From Dehalobacter sp. CP (GTDB taxonomy: Bacteria > Bacillota_B > Desulfitobacteriia > Desulfitobacteriales > Syntrophobotulaceae): DNA of 64,000 nt. Under the pieces are notes generated by a model, which worked only from the letters and a program-made list of their open reading frames with translations, was not told where the DNA came from and searched no databases. Of this stretch, positions 27,380 to 35,181 are shown piece after piece. The stretch is from NCBI GenBank assembly GCA_009910795.1, contig VMEE01000083.1, forward strand, positions 186,001-250,000. The letters run 5' to 3'. The first letter of the stretch is position 1. Every line of letters starts with the position of its first letter. The position numbers were made by a program, and so were the translations under genes.

Positions 27380-28132
27380 ATGAAAGCCTTAATTACAGGG
27401 GCCAGTTCAGGTATTGGCCGGGATATTGCCAGAGTGCTGAGCATGAAAGGGTATGATTTAATCCTGGTTGCACGGCGTCTTGACAGGCTGGAAGAATTAA
27501 AGAAAGAGCTTTCCTGTGATGTCCAGACGATCAGCCTTGATCTTGCACAGGAGGAATCCTGTTTCCGTCTTTACGACCTGGTCAAGGATCAGGAGATCGA
27601 TATGCTGATCAATAATGCGGGGTTTGCAGTCTACGGCGAATTTGATCAGACGGACCTTGCCAGGGAATTGGAATTGATCCATACCAATATCAAAGCAGTT
27701 CATATCTTAATGAAACTGTTTCTGCAGGATTTCAAGCGGCGTAACCGGGGGTATATATTAAATGTGGCTTCTTCAGCTGCCTTTTTACCGGGGCCTCTGA
27801 TGGCTGCTTACTATGCTTCGAAAGCCTATGTGCTGAGACTGACGGAAGCTGTACATAAGGAACTGCAAAAAACGGACAGCAAGGTTTATGTAGGGGTACT
27901 GTGTCCGGGGCCGGTACATACCGAGTTTGAACAAAACGCCAAGATTACTTTTGGAATAAAAGCACTGGACAGCCCTTATGTAGCCAGGTATGCGGTTGAC
28001 CGGATGCTCAAGCGTAAAAGGGTCATCATTCCAGGGGTATTGATAAAGGCTGCATTTGTATTAACGAAAATCCTGCCGCAAAAAATATTGCTGCATTTTC
28101 TCTATAAACTGCAAAAAGAAAAATTTGTTTAG
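27380..28132 (+). CDS. Short-chain dehydrogenase/reductase
   Basis: A 250-residue classical SDR: cofactor motif TGASSGIG at about 6-13, LINNAGFAVYG, catalytic Ser in VASSAAF and YxxxK in YYASKAYV. An Arg pair after the second strand (ARRLDRL) suggests NADP(H). The C-terminal extension (MLKRKRVIIPGVLIK) is like the DltE/YqjQ subgroup. The substrate is unknown. It begins 32 bases after hslO. Confidence 0.88.
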   Translation: MKALITGASSGIGRDIARVLSMKGYDLILVARRLDRLEELKKELSCDVQTISLDLAQEESCFRLYDLVKDQEIDMLINNAGFAVYGEFDQTDLARELELIHTNIKAVHILMKLFLQDFKRRNRGYILNVASSAAFLPGPLMAAYYASKAYVLRLTEAVHKELQKTDSKVYVGVLCPGPVHTEFEQNAKITFGIKALDSPYVARYAVDRMLKRKRVIIPGVLIKAAFVLTKILPQKILLHFLYKLQKEKFV

Positions 28133-28208
28133 AAATCCTTGCTTCGGGTATATTTACTGAATATATATTTACTGAATATATTGAATGAATATATTGAATG
28201 ATGCACCG

Positions 28209-28238
28209 CCGTTGAAATATTGTTTCAACGGATTTTTG
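28209..28238 (+). terminator. Intrinsic terminator of the hslO-SDR unit
   Basis: CCGTTGAAA (28209-28217) pairs with TTTCAACGG (28223-28231), followed by attttt. Confidence 0.85.
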
Positions 28239-28339
28239 TTATCTTGTTATCTTGTTATTTTGTTATTCTTTAGATTGTACTTGTCCACGCTATCAGAGAT
28301 TTTTATATGTATTGGGTTGATGTGGGTTGATGTCGTCTA

Positions 28340-28400
28340 TTGACAGACATAAAAAAAACGAATAAGATAGTTGTTAGTACAACAGTTGCAAGGACAACTA
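28340..28400 (+). promoter_or_regulatory. Promoter and palindromic operator of the marR-MFS operon
   Basis: TTGACA (28340-28345) and TAAGAT (28363-28368) are 17 bases apart. Overlapping the -10 and the start site is an inverted repeat, TAGTTGT (28368-28374) with ACAACTA (28394-28400), plus an inner GTTGT/ACAAC pair. This is the place where MarR repressors bind to autoregulate. Confidence 0.7.
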
Positions 28401-28420
28401 TATGTAAAGAGGGGTGATTC

Positions 28421-28864
28421 GTGTTGCTGATGAAAGACCTGTCGGTCATATTTAGGTTTAATCGCATTTATTCAATGAGAAGGTTGAGTAAATATCATTT
28501 GGGGCATTCGGAACAAGAAATTCTGATGTTTTTATCTAAAAAAGATCAGGTAAATCAAGATATGATTGCCGCTTTTTTTGTGATTGACAAGGGAGCGGTT
28601 GCCAAAAGCTTAAGCAAGCTCGAAGAAAAAGGGTATGTGAATCGAATGATAAACCCTGAAAACCACCGCGAGAAAATAATAACCCTGACGCCAAGGGGAT
28701 TGGAAATCATGGACAACATGCAGGAAATCCTGACTGACTGGCATACAGCCATCTATGAAGGACTTAACAAAGAAGACATCGTACAGTTCCAAAAAATAAT
28801 GTCGGTCATTGCTGCCAACAGCATGAAAGCTGTCAACGAATGCGAGAAAATTTTGACCAATTAA
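28421..28864 (+). CDS. MarR family transcriptional regulator
   Basis: A 147-residue winged-helix regulator. The recognition helix region includes FFVIDKGAVAKSLSKLEEKG and the wing NPENHREKIITLTPRG. Start GTG 28421 behind agaggggtg; an ATG at 28430 is possible. It stands 26 bases ahead of an MFS pump gene, and a palindromic site covers its own promoter, so it likely represses the pair until a drug or metabolite binds. Confidence 0.9.
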   Translation: MLLMKDLSVIFRFNRIYSMRRLSKYHLGHSEQEILMFLSKKDQVNQDMIAAFFVIDKGAVAKSLSKLEEKGYVNRMINPENHREKIITLTPRGLEIMDNMQEILTDWHTAIYEGLNKEDIVQFQKIMSVIAANSMKAVNECEKILTN

Positions 28865-28890
28865 AAATCTAAAGATGGGAGTTAAGCAAA

Positions 28891-30807
28891 TTGAACAAAT
28901 CAAATACAAAAAACAGCTTCGTTCTCATTATGATTCTATACCTGCTCGGCATTTTTATGGGTGCAATTGACACGGGAATTGTCACACCGGCCAGAACAGT
29001 TATTCAAAGTCATTTGATGGTCGATGAAAAAACCGGGATCTGGATGATTACGATTTATACACTGGCTTATGCGGCCAGTATTCCGATCATGGGTAAACTT
29101 GCCGATATGTTCGGACGCAAATACATTTATCTTGCCAGTATCTTTCTTTTTGGTCTTGGATCATTGTTCTGCGGTTTAGCTCAGGGGTTTGACAGCTTTA
29201 CGGTCTTGCTTATGGCCAGAGTCGTCCAGGCGTTTGGCGGAGGTGGAATCCTTCCGGTTGCGACTGCTGAATTTGGTACGACATTTCCTCCGGAAAAACG
29301 GGGGATGGCCCTGGGACTGGTTGGGGGAGTATACGGGATTGCCAATATTTTCGGAGCTTCGGCAGGCAGTGCCATTCTGGATATCTTCGGCAGCAGTAAC
29401 TGGCAGTTTATCTTTTATGTGAATCTGCCGATCACGCTGTTTATCCTAATCGCCGGCTTCCTCTGTCTGCCAAATAACAGAAATGACAATGTCAAAAAGA
29501 TTGATATCGGCGGAATCTTGATTCTGACCGTGATGATTCTCGCTTTAATGTATGGACTCAAGAATATTGACTTTTTTGATTTCAAGTCAACTTTAATCAG
29601 TACGAGTGTTTATCCTTTCCTGATCCTGTTTGTGCTTCTTGTTCCTTTCTTTATCCTGGCTGAGAAAAAGGCGGAGGATCCGGTGATGAACTTATCGTAT
29701 TTTACAAACTCACGGATCATGATCACCTTTATCATTGCCTTTATTACCGGAATTGTGTTAATGGGGATGATTTTTGTACCGCAGTTTGCTGAAAACTCAC
29801 TGAAAATCGCTTCCGGAAGCGGCGGCTATTTCGTCATCATTCTTGGTTTGTTTGCAGGGGTTGGCGCTCCTATATCCGGGAAGCTGATTGATCAATACGG
29901 ACCTAAACTGATTTTAGGTCTCGGCTTTTTGATCTCTTTGGTTGGTTCGTTGTTCTTAATCTTTGTCACAGCTGACCATCCCAGTATGCTGACGGTAAAC
30001 ATAAGCCTGGTTCTCATGGGCCTTGGTATGGGCTTTACGATGGGGACGCCTTTAAACTATATGATGCTGGAAAATACCAAAGATGAAGAGTCCAATTCGG
30101 CACTCGCAGCCTTGTCGCTTGTCCGCTCGATCGGAACGGCGATTGCGCCTGCGATCATGGTTGGTTTTCTGGCACATGCCGGAGTGGCAGTTCAGAATAA
30201 TGTGATGAACCTGCTGCCTAAAGAAGTCTCCATGCCGAGACTGCCATATGCGCAGGAACTTACAACAGAAATTAATGAGATGAAAGGCAATCCAATGATG
30301 AAAAATGTTCTGGCAACCGCCGATATGCCTGACTTTTCCTATCTGGAAAAGATTGAAATCAATATGAACAGCAGCAGTGACTATCAAATTCCTGACGAGC
30401 TGATGGAGAAAATAAAATCTTCTGACGTTACGACCATCACGGAGAACAGCAAATTGATTGCAGGGAGCTTCTTTGCTGGCATGGCTCCGGATATGATTTC
30501 GAATATTCAAACCGGGATTCAAAACGGAATTGATGAGCTTACGGTTGTGGAATCGATGCCCCAGTCAAGCGTATCCTTCCGGGATACGATAGAAAAAATG
30601 ACGGTCTTAAAAGATGCCATCCCGGGAGCTTTTGACACAGCCAAACAAAATTATCTCGCGGAGGTTGATCAGAGAAGCACAGTCATTGAATCAGAATTCC
30701 AAAAAACCTTAAACAGCGGATTTAAGCAGGTGTATCTGACAGTTACGATTTCTTCTCTAATTGGCTTGATCTTCCTGTGCTTTTATCGAAGAAAAACCGG
30801 TCAATAA
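28891..30807 (+). CDS. MFS drug-efflux transporter (EmrB/QacA type) with a large extra loop
   Basis: A 638-residue transporter starting at TTG 28891 behind gggag. The first 430 residues match DHA2 (14-helix) pumps: motif A GKLADMFGRKYIY at about 67, motif C-like GLVGGVYGIANIFGASAG. Between the penultimate and last helix lies a hydrophilic insert of about 170 residues (about 440-610) with low-complexity Met/Ser/Asn content and predicted helices. It should face outside. Most QacA/EmrB proteins are about 480-510 residues, so this insert is unusual. Probably exports a drug sensed by the MarR protein. Confidence 0.88.
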   Translation: MNKSNTKNSFVLIMILYLLGIFMGAIDTGIVTPARTVIQSHLMVDEKTGIWMITIYTLAYAASIPIMGKLADMFGRKYIYLASIFLFGLGSLFCGLAQGFDSFTVLLMARVVQAFGGGGILPVATAEFGTTFPPEKRGMALGLVGGVYGIANIFGASAGSAILDIFGSSNWQFIFYVNLPITLFILIAGFLCLPNNRNDNVKKIDIGGILILTVMILALMYGLKNIDFFDFKSTLISTSVYPFLILFVLLVPFFILAEKKAEDPVMNLSYFTNSRIMITFIIAFITGIVLMGMIFVPQFAENSLKIASGSGGYFVIILGLFAGVGAPISGKLIDQYGPKLILGLGFLISLVGSLFLIFVTADHPSMLTVNISLVLMGLGMGFTMGTPLNYMMLENTKDEESNSALAALSLVRSIGTAIAPAIMVGFLAHAGVAVQNNVMNLLPKEVSMPRLPYAQELTTEINEMKGNPMMKNVLATADMPDFSYLEKIEINMNSSSDYQIPDELMEKIKSSDVTTITENSKLIAGSFFAGMAPDMISNIQTGIQNGIDELTVVESMPQSSVSFRDTIEKMTVLKDAIPGAFDTAKQNYLAEVDQRSTVIESEFQKTLNSGFKQVYLTVTISSLIGLIFLCFYRRKTGQ

Positions 30808-30885
30808 GCAAGGATAGAGCTAAACACAAGCCCCACGTATAGAGAATTCATATTTTGAGTCGCTTCTTTTCAAATTCTTGGGCAA

Positions 30886-31070
30886 TTGTAGCCTTACACA
30901 GATATTCCGCTTGCACGTTTTCGTGGCTACTCGCACAAATCCTCGCTAACATGCCAAAACCTCTGGGCTTTTTAGAATGTTCACCGTTGGCATGTCTTGA
31001 CGCTGCGGTTTTTGCTCGCTTAACGCCACTGACACTTAACGCTCGACTCCATATCTGTGTAAGGCTACAA
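30886..31070. repeat. Segment bounded by perfect 20-base inverted repeats
   Basis: TTGTAGCCTTACACAGATAT at 30886-30905 recurs inverted at 31051-31070. Inside, ACATGCCA (about 30950) pairs with TGGCATGT (about 30992). The whole could fold as a nested hairpin. Just inside the left arm the sequence tCCGCTT resembles the edge of the structured element, so it may be a distant relative. Confidence 0.65.
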
Positions 31071-31152
31071 TATTTGAAGCATCCAGAGCAGCAATAAGCC
31101 CCAGCAAAGAAGATCTGTCTCTTTACATGAAGATTAAATGGACGGGATATCA

Positions 31153-31253
31153 ACGACACGGTGCTGTCCGCGCCAAGTGGAGCTTGGATGCGGAACGCGG
31201 CTGTTTGTGCCATGGATGGCATAACAGCCGACAAGCGGATGGCACCATGTCGT
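31153..31253 (+). repeat. Structured intergenic element, copy 3
   Basis: Arms 31153-31171 (ACGACACGGTGCTGTCCGC) and 31235-31253 pair at 16 of 19 positions plus two G-T pairs. The core AAGTGGAGC, GGATGCGGAACGCGGCT, TTGTGCC/GGCATAA and AGCCGACAAGCGG matches copies 1 and 2, while the arm sequence is unrelated to theirs. Confidence 0.8.
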
Positions 31254-31340
31254 CAGCCTCAGCTTAACTCAAAAATCAGCATCATATTGGTTAAGATATA
31301 CTCTTGTTTAGGTTACCCCTAACATTTAACACAGAGCCCA

Positions 31341-31379
31341 AACAATAAAAACGCTGCCGGCAAAATTGTCGGCAGCGTT
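31341..31379 (-). terminator. Intrinsic terminator of the rubrerythrin gene
   Basis: On the minus strand AACGCTGCCG pairs with CGGCAGCGTT (31350-31379) and is followed by ttttattg. It lies about 20 bases after the stop codon. Confidence 0.88.
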
Positions 31380-31400
31380 GCAACAGCATATTTGATGGGT

Positions 31401-31886
31401 TTATTGGACATTCTTGAATCTTGAAGAAGGTGCACCGCAAACGGGGCATTTTTCCGGTGCTTCGTTTTTATGGATATAGCCGCAGACCTGGCAGTAATAG
31501 TAGTCATTGTCTGCGGTTAAATCTTTAAGTGCGTCTTTGTATAAAGCGGCATGCGATTTTTCAGCCTCGTTAGCTAAGTGAAAAACTCTTTGTGCTTCAG
31601 AATTGCCTTCGTCTTTTGCTTTCTCCAGAAAACGCGGATACATTTTGGTAAACTCAAAAGTTTCACCATCAATCCCAGCTTTGAGATTTTCTTCTGTTGA
31701 TTTTAGCATACCCAGCACTTTCATCTGGCTTAACGCATGCAGGGCTTCAGCTTCAGCTGCTGCCCGAAATAGCTTGGCAGCGCCGTTATATCCTTCTTCT
31801 TCAGCTTTCTGAGCGAAAGCGGTATATTTTCGGTTAGCTTGAGATTCGCCTGCAAAAGATTCTTTCATATTGTCTTGCGACGTCAT
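31401..31886 (-). CDS. Rubrerythrin
   Basis: A 161-residue protein with an N-terminal ferritin-like di-iron domain (Glu ligands in ESQANRKY and AEAEALHA, then EAEKSHAALY at about 110) and a C-terminal rubredoxin domain with YYCQVCGYIH and KCPVCGA. Rubrerythrins reduce hydrogen peroxide in anaerobes. This is the short two-domain form. RBS aaggaggga precedes the ATG. A PerR-like box overlaps its promoter. Confidence 0.95.
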   Translation of the reverse strand: MTSQDNMKESFAGESQANRKYTAFAQKAEEEGYNGAAKLFRAAAEAEALHALSQMKVLGMLKSTEENLKAGIDGETFEFTKMYPRFLEKAKDEGNSEAQRVFHLANEAEKSHAALYKDALKDLTADNDYYYCQVCGYIHKNEAPEKCPVCGAPSSRFKNVQ

Positions 31887-31936
31887 ATAAATCCCTCCTT
31901 ATTATTCTTCACTTTCATGATATTACCATAAATAGC

Positions 31937-31955
31937 TTATAATTGTAATATTATA
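31937..31955 (-). promoter_or_regulatory. Rubrerythrin -10 region with PerR-like box
   Basis: TATAAT (31955-31950, minus) is the -10. Just downstream, ATATTACAATTATAA (31951-31937, minus) matches 12 of 15 positions of the PerR box TTATAATAATTATAA. Peroxide-controlled repression is inferred. Confidence 0.45.
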
Positions 31956-31990
31956 TCCTATTTTGTCCCAAAGCATCGAAAATATTTTTC

Positions 31991-32021
31991 TTGACATTGA
32001 CGCAGCGTTAAGGTGTATCCT
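31991..32021 (+). promoter_or_regulatory. MerR-type promoter with 19-base spacer
   Basis: TTGACA (31991-31996) and TATCCT (32016-32021) are 19 bases apart, the stretched spacing that MerR activators untwist. The spacer contains GACGCAGCGTT, an imperfect palindrome suited to MerR binding. It serves the regulator gene directly downstream. Confidence 0.75.
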
Positions 32022-32039
32022 GATTTTGAGGTGAGCGGT

Positions 32040-32804
32040 GTGGAATATTCGGTACGAAAACTTAGCCGGTTGGCAGGCATTAGCCCCAGAACAATCAGGT
32101 ATTATGATCAGATGGGGCTTCTAAAGCCGGCCAGGATTAATTCTTCAGGCTATCGCCTATACGGACAGGCGGAAGTAAACAGGCTGCAACAGATCTTGTT
32201 TTATCGTGAACTGGGTATGGGGCTGGAAATGATTAAGGAAGTGATCAATTCACCGTCTTTTAATGAACTAAAAGCTTTTCGGGAGCACCTTTCACAGCTG
32301 CTGCAAAAAAAAGCGCAGCTTGAAAGTCTGATCGTGAATATTGAGAAAACGATTGCGTCTTATGAAGGGAGAATGACCATGTCTGACCAAGAAAAATTTG
32401 AAGGATTCAAGAAAAAGATGATTCAGGAAAATGAAGCAGCTTATGGGGAGGAAATCCGCCAAAAATATGGAGATGATGTTGTCGATCAGTCCAATCAAAA
32501 ATTTCAGGGCATGAAACCTGAGGAGTATGAAGAAATGACTAGGCTGTCTGTCATGATTACGGAAAAGCTGGGGGCTGCTTTCCAAACAGGTGATCCTGGC
32601 TCCGGGCTTGCTCAGGAAGCCGCAGATCTGCACCGTAACTGGCTGAGCTATTTTTGGAAGGAATATAGCAAAGAAGCACATGCCGGTCTGGGACAGATGT
32701 ATGTTGATGACCCAAGGTTTACAGCCTACTATGATAAGAAGCAGCCTGGGACAGCAGCCTTTTTACGAGATGCGATTCTTATCTATACCGGGATGAAGGA
32801 ATAG
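32040..32804 (+). CDS. MerR family regulator with TipAS-like domain
   Basis: A 254-residue activator. N-terminal MerR DNA-binding domain: EYSVRKLSRLAGISPRTIRY at about 2-21, YDQMGLLKPAR and a long coiled-coil dimer helix (to about 115). The C-terminal 135 residues resemble the TipAS antibiotic-recognition domain, including HRNWLSYFW and GMYVDDPRFTAYYDK-like blocks (here GQMYVDDPRFTAYYDK). Start GTG 32040 is chosen because MerR proteins begin close to this point and gaggtg is upstream; GTG 32031 or 32013 are possible. Probably autoregulated. Confidence 0.88.
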   Translation: MEYSVRKLSRLAGISPRTIRYYDQMGLLKPARINSSGYRLYGQAEVNRLQQILFYRELGMGLEMIKEVINSPSFNELKAFREHLSQLLQKKAQLESLIVNIEKTIASYEGRMTMSDQEKFEGFKKKMIQENEAAYGEEIRQKYGDDVVDQSNQKFQGMKPEEYEEMTRLSVMITEKLGAAFQTGDPGSGLAQEAADLHRNWLSYFWKEYSKEAHAGLGQMYVDDPRFTAYYDKKQPGTAAFLRDAILIYTGMKE

Positions 32805-32895
32805 AAAAAGGTTCACTTCCGTTTTGCCATTTCCATATATTATCTTGAAGGTTTTTATAAGATCAAGATGGACATGGCAAAGGAGGAACCTTCTA

Positions 32896-34011
32896 TTGAA
32901 AAGAGATATTCATTATTATGCGCTTTTGGCATTTTGCAGGTCATGCGGGTTCAACAAGGAAAGTTCCAGAAAAATTGCCTATGCTTCGCAATATGTCGAT
33001 GATGCCAAAATCAATCTGATGACGATTCAAAATCCGGCACCGGAAGTCAGTGTTGACCGCTCTGATAACCGTGCCGTTTTTTTAAATATGGCAACCTGTC
33101 ATTCTTATTTTAAAATAAAAACGTTTAATTACGAGGCAATGATCAACAATACTTGTGCTTTTCATTTTGTCCCTGGCTGCAAAGGAGAAAACTTCACGAA
33201 GAAACTCCGCTGTAAAGAGGAGTCGCCGGTGGTCCTGGCACTTTTAAATGAGGCCCTGGACGACAATAATCTGATTAAATTTGGGATTGTTTTGCATGCT
33301 TATGCCGACACTTTTTCGCATCAGGGTTTCAGCGGCGTGCTCAGCAAAGTGAATGATATTAATCATTGCGGAGCGCGCAATGAAGTTTACTTAGGAATAC
33401 CTGATCTGATTCTGTATTTGTTTAAACAGTTATGCGGAGAAAAATATGACGAAATGTTTGACCGTGTTGTGCCCGCTTATGGACACGGGCAGGCTTTGAC
33501 CTTTCCTGATCTGCCTTACCTTGTTTGGTCGTATCGGTATGACAGCAGCGATGCCTTCGCGGGCAGATACACCGTTGTGGAGATTGATAACAAAGAAAGG
33601 TATCAGCGGTCTTTGGCCAAAATAAAAGGGTACCTTGAGATTTATTTAAAAAAACATCCTGAATTCCGTGATTCAAATTATCAATTTGATGATACCCCTA
33701 AGCTTATGAGCCAGCTGATTAATAAAGATTCGGATAAAAACAGGGAAGAAAGCTGGATTGCCTTCATGCTTGAATACGGGATGTTTCAGAAAAATGAATG
33801 GCCTGGCATTGTCTATCAGGAGAGTGAATGGCTGAGAAAAGCGTTTCAAAATTTTAATCCCCAAACCTTTAATAACAGGAGAGTAGACAATGTGATTCTT
33901 GCTGATCATTTTGCAGAATCAGACTGGTATCATTTTTATCAGGCGGTCAAGTGGTATAAAAAAAGATTCTTTGAATGCTGTCATCAGAACAAACTGTTTA
34001 TTCCTAAATAA
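32896..34011 (+). CDS. DUF6765 family protein
   Basis: A 371-residue soluble protein beginning at TTG 32896, nine bases after AGGAGG. Visible conserved features are YASQYVDDA at about 30, CHSYF, FHFVPG and HAYADTFSHQGFSG (His/Asp-rich, hydrolase- or phospholipase-C-like zinc site). It matches what I recall of the DUF6765 family, whose function is unknown. The His/Asp motifs suggest metal binding. It stands alone after the TipA-like regulator, which might control it. Confidence 0.72.
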   Translation: MKRDIHYYALLAFCRSCGFNKESSRKIAYASQYVDDAKINLMTIQNPAPEVSVDRSDNRAVFLNMATCHSYFKIKTFNYEAMINNTCAFHFVPGCKGENFTKKLRCKEESPVVLALLNEALDDNNLIKFGIVLHAYADTFSHQGFSGVLSKVNDINHCGARNEVYLGIPDLILYLFKQLCGEKYDEMFDRVVPAYGHGQALTFPDLPYLVWSYRYDSSDAFAGRYTVVEIDNKERYQRSLAKIKGYLEIYLKKHPEFRDSNYQFDDTPKLMSQLINKDSDKNREESWIAFMLEYGMFQKNEWPGIVYQESEWLRKAFQNFNPQTFNNRRVDNVILADHFAESDWYHFYQAVKWYKKRFFECCHQNKLFIPK

Positions 34012-34057
34012 CGAAGAGATATAGAGGTAGGTTTGGGAGGGGATCGTTAAAAATAGG

Positions 34058-34081
34058 CAAAAAAAAGGGACCTTTTGTCCC
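34058..34081 (-). terminator. Intrinsic terminator of the DUF4474 gene
   Basis: On the minus strand GGGAC (34081-34077) pairs with GTCCC (34071-34067), followed by an eight- to nine-T run, just past the stop codon. Confidence 0.8.
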
Positions 34082-34095
34082 GATAATTGCTGCTA

Positions 34096-35064
34096 TCAAC
34101 TGATTCTTTGATGTTCGAAAAGCTCTCTGCTTCTTCTGTAACCAAAAAGGCCAATTAAACCCAGGATCAGAACCTTCATCCACAATTCATAAAATTCCTT
34201 GCTCTTTCCGAGTCTTAAGACGGTTTGATATAACTGCGGGGCCAAGCTCTCAATCGCTTTCATTTTATCCTGCATTGTGCTATAAGGACCCGTGATTTCC
34301 TGATATTTGTCACATAACAATTTGTTTTTAGCCTGAATGAGCCGGTCTGTACTGGATTTTCGCGTTCTTGGCTGGACGGTATGCGGCTTAGCAAAAGTGA
34401 AAGATACGTTATTTCCGGAAAAATAAAATTCCTGGTCATTGTATCCGGCATCTCTTAAACCGTTTAGAAAAGCGTCCCGCATTGCTGTATTCGGAAAAGC
34501 AAGATCAATATCCATCGTTAATTCCGAAGGATCAGAAAATTCGCCTAATTTAAAACCTGTCAGCCACCAGTGTTTTTCTGATCGGGTAAAGAGCACGCTT
34601 CCATTCTTCCTTAACACGAAGGACATCGGCAGCAATTCATCGTTGTCTACGGATTTATAAAACATTCCGCTGAAAATTCCCGGAAGCGTAAAATGAAATG
34701 CCCCGGTATAAATCCCGATTTCTCCGCCGGTTACCAGATCATACTGACCTTTCCAGAAGCCAATCATCCATTTCTTGCCGTCATATTCAAAATAAACCGG
34801 TTCAGAATCAATAATCATACCCGTCGGGGCTGATACCTCATCATAAATTCGGCAATACCCGGCATTCCTTTGCCATGGATTTAAAGTCGCGTAAAAAATA
34901 TCCTGTTTCGGATCATACCGATAACCGGCATTTTCGATTACCTGATCCAAATCGGGGTCACCGGTACCTTGAGCGGGAACCGCAAGACTTTTCACAATTT
35001 TCGGATTAGAGACCCCGGTTTGAATAGGATAGCGAATGAAAGCGTTGGGTTTGTGAAATAACAT
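34096..35064 (-). CDS. DUF4474-like protein, paralogue 1
   Basis: A 322-residue protein with the DUF4474 core at about 30-215: GYRYDPKQDIFY, NPWQRNAGYCRIYDE, MIGFWKGQYDLVTGGEIGIY and KHWWLTGFKLGEFS. A C-terminal hydrophobic segment (LWMKVLILGLIGLFGY) and basic tail look like a membrane anchor. Function unknown. A second paralogue lies directly upstream, and the two share about half their residues by eye, so they arose by tandem duplication. The insert AFHFTLPGIFSGM is absent from the other copy. Confidence 0.8.
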   Translation of the reverse strand: MLFHKPNAFIRYPIQTGVSNPKIVKSLAVPAQGTGDPDLDQVIENAGYRYDPKQDIFYATLNPWQRNAGYCRIYDEVSAPTGMIIDSEPVYFEYDGKKWMIGFWKGQYDLVTGGEIGIYTGAFHFTLPGIFSGMFYKSVDNDELLPMSFVLRKNGSVLFTRSEKHWWLTGFKLGEFSDPSELTMDIDLAFPNTAMRDAFLNGLRDAGYNDQEFYFSGNNVSFTFAKPHTVQPRTRKSSTDRLIQAKNKLLCDKYQEITGPYSTMQDKMKAIESLAPQLYQTVLRLGKSKEFYELWMKVLILGLIGLFGYRRSRELFEHQRIS

Positions 35065-35181
35065 CGGATTCGCCCCTTAAACAGATTTTTAGAATATTTG
35101 ACAATGACATTTTATGTAGAAAGGACAAACTCTGGAACAGGTTTGTCCGTGACTAATAAAATTTTTAAAATGAATAGAATT

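Larger units (their letters stand above)
28133..28420. other. Gap with AT-rich tandem repeats, terminator and marR promoter
   Basis: Between 28149 and 28203 the motif tatatttactgaa occurs twice in tandem, followed by two gaatatattgaatga units. After a terminator, ttgttatc units are repeated at 28237-28270. The remainder holds the promoter and operator of the MarR gene. Confidence 0.6.
30808..31400. other. 593-base gap with long inverted repeats
   Basis: No convincing gene. It contains a 185-base segment bounded by perfect 20-base inverted repeats (30886-31070), copy 3 of the structured element (31153-31253) and the terminator of the rubrerythrin gene (31341-31379). Confidence 0.6.

Noticed and set aside
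28149..28270. AT-rich repeats considered as a CRISPR array
   Set aside because: The units are tandem and 8-15 bases long, without spacers or cas genes.
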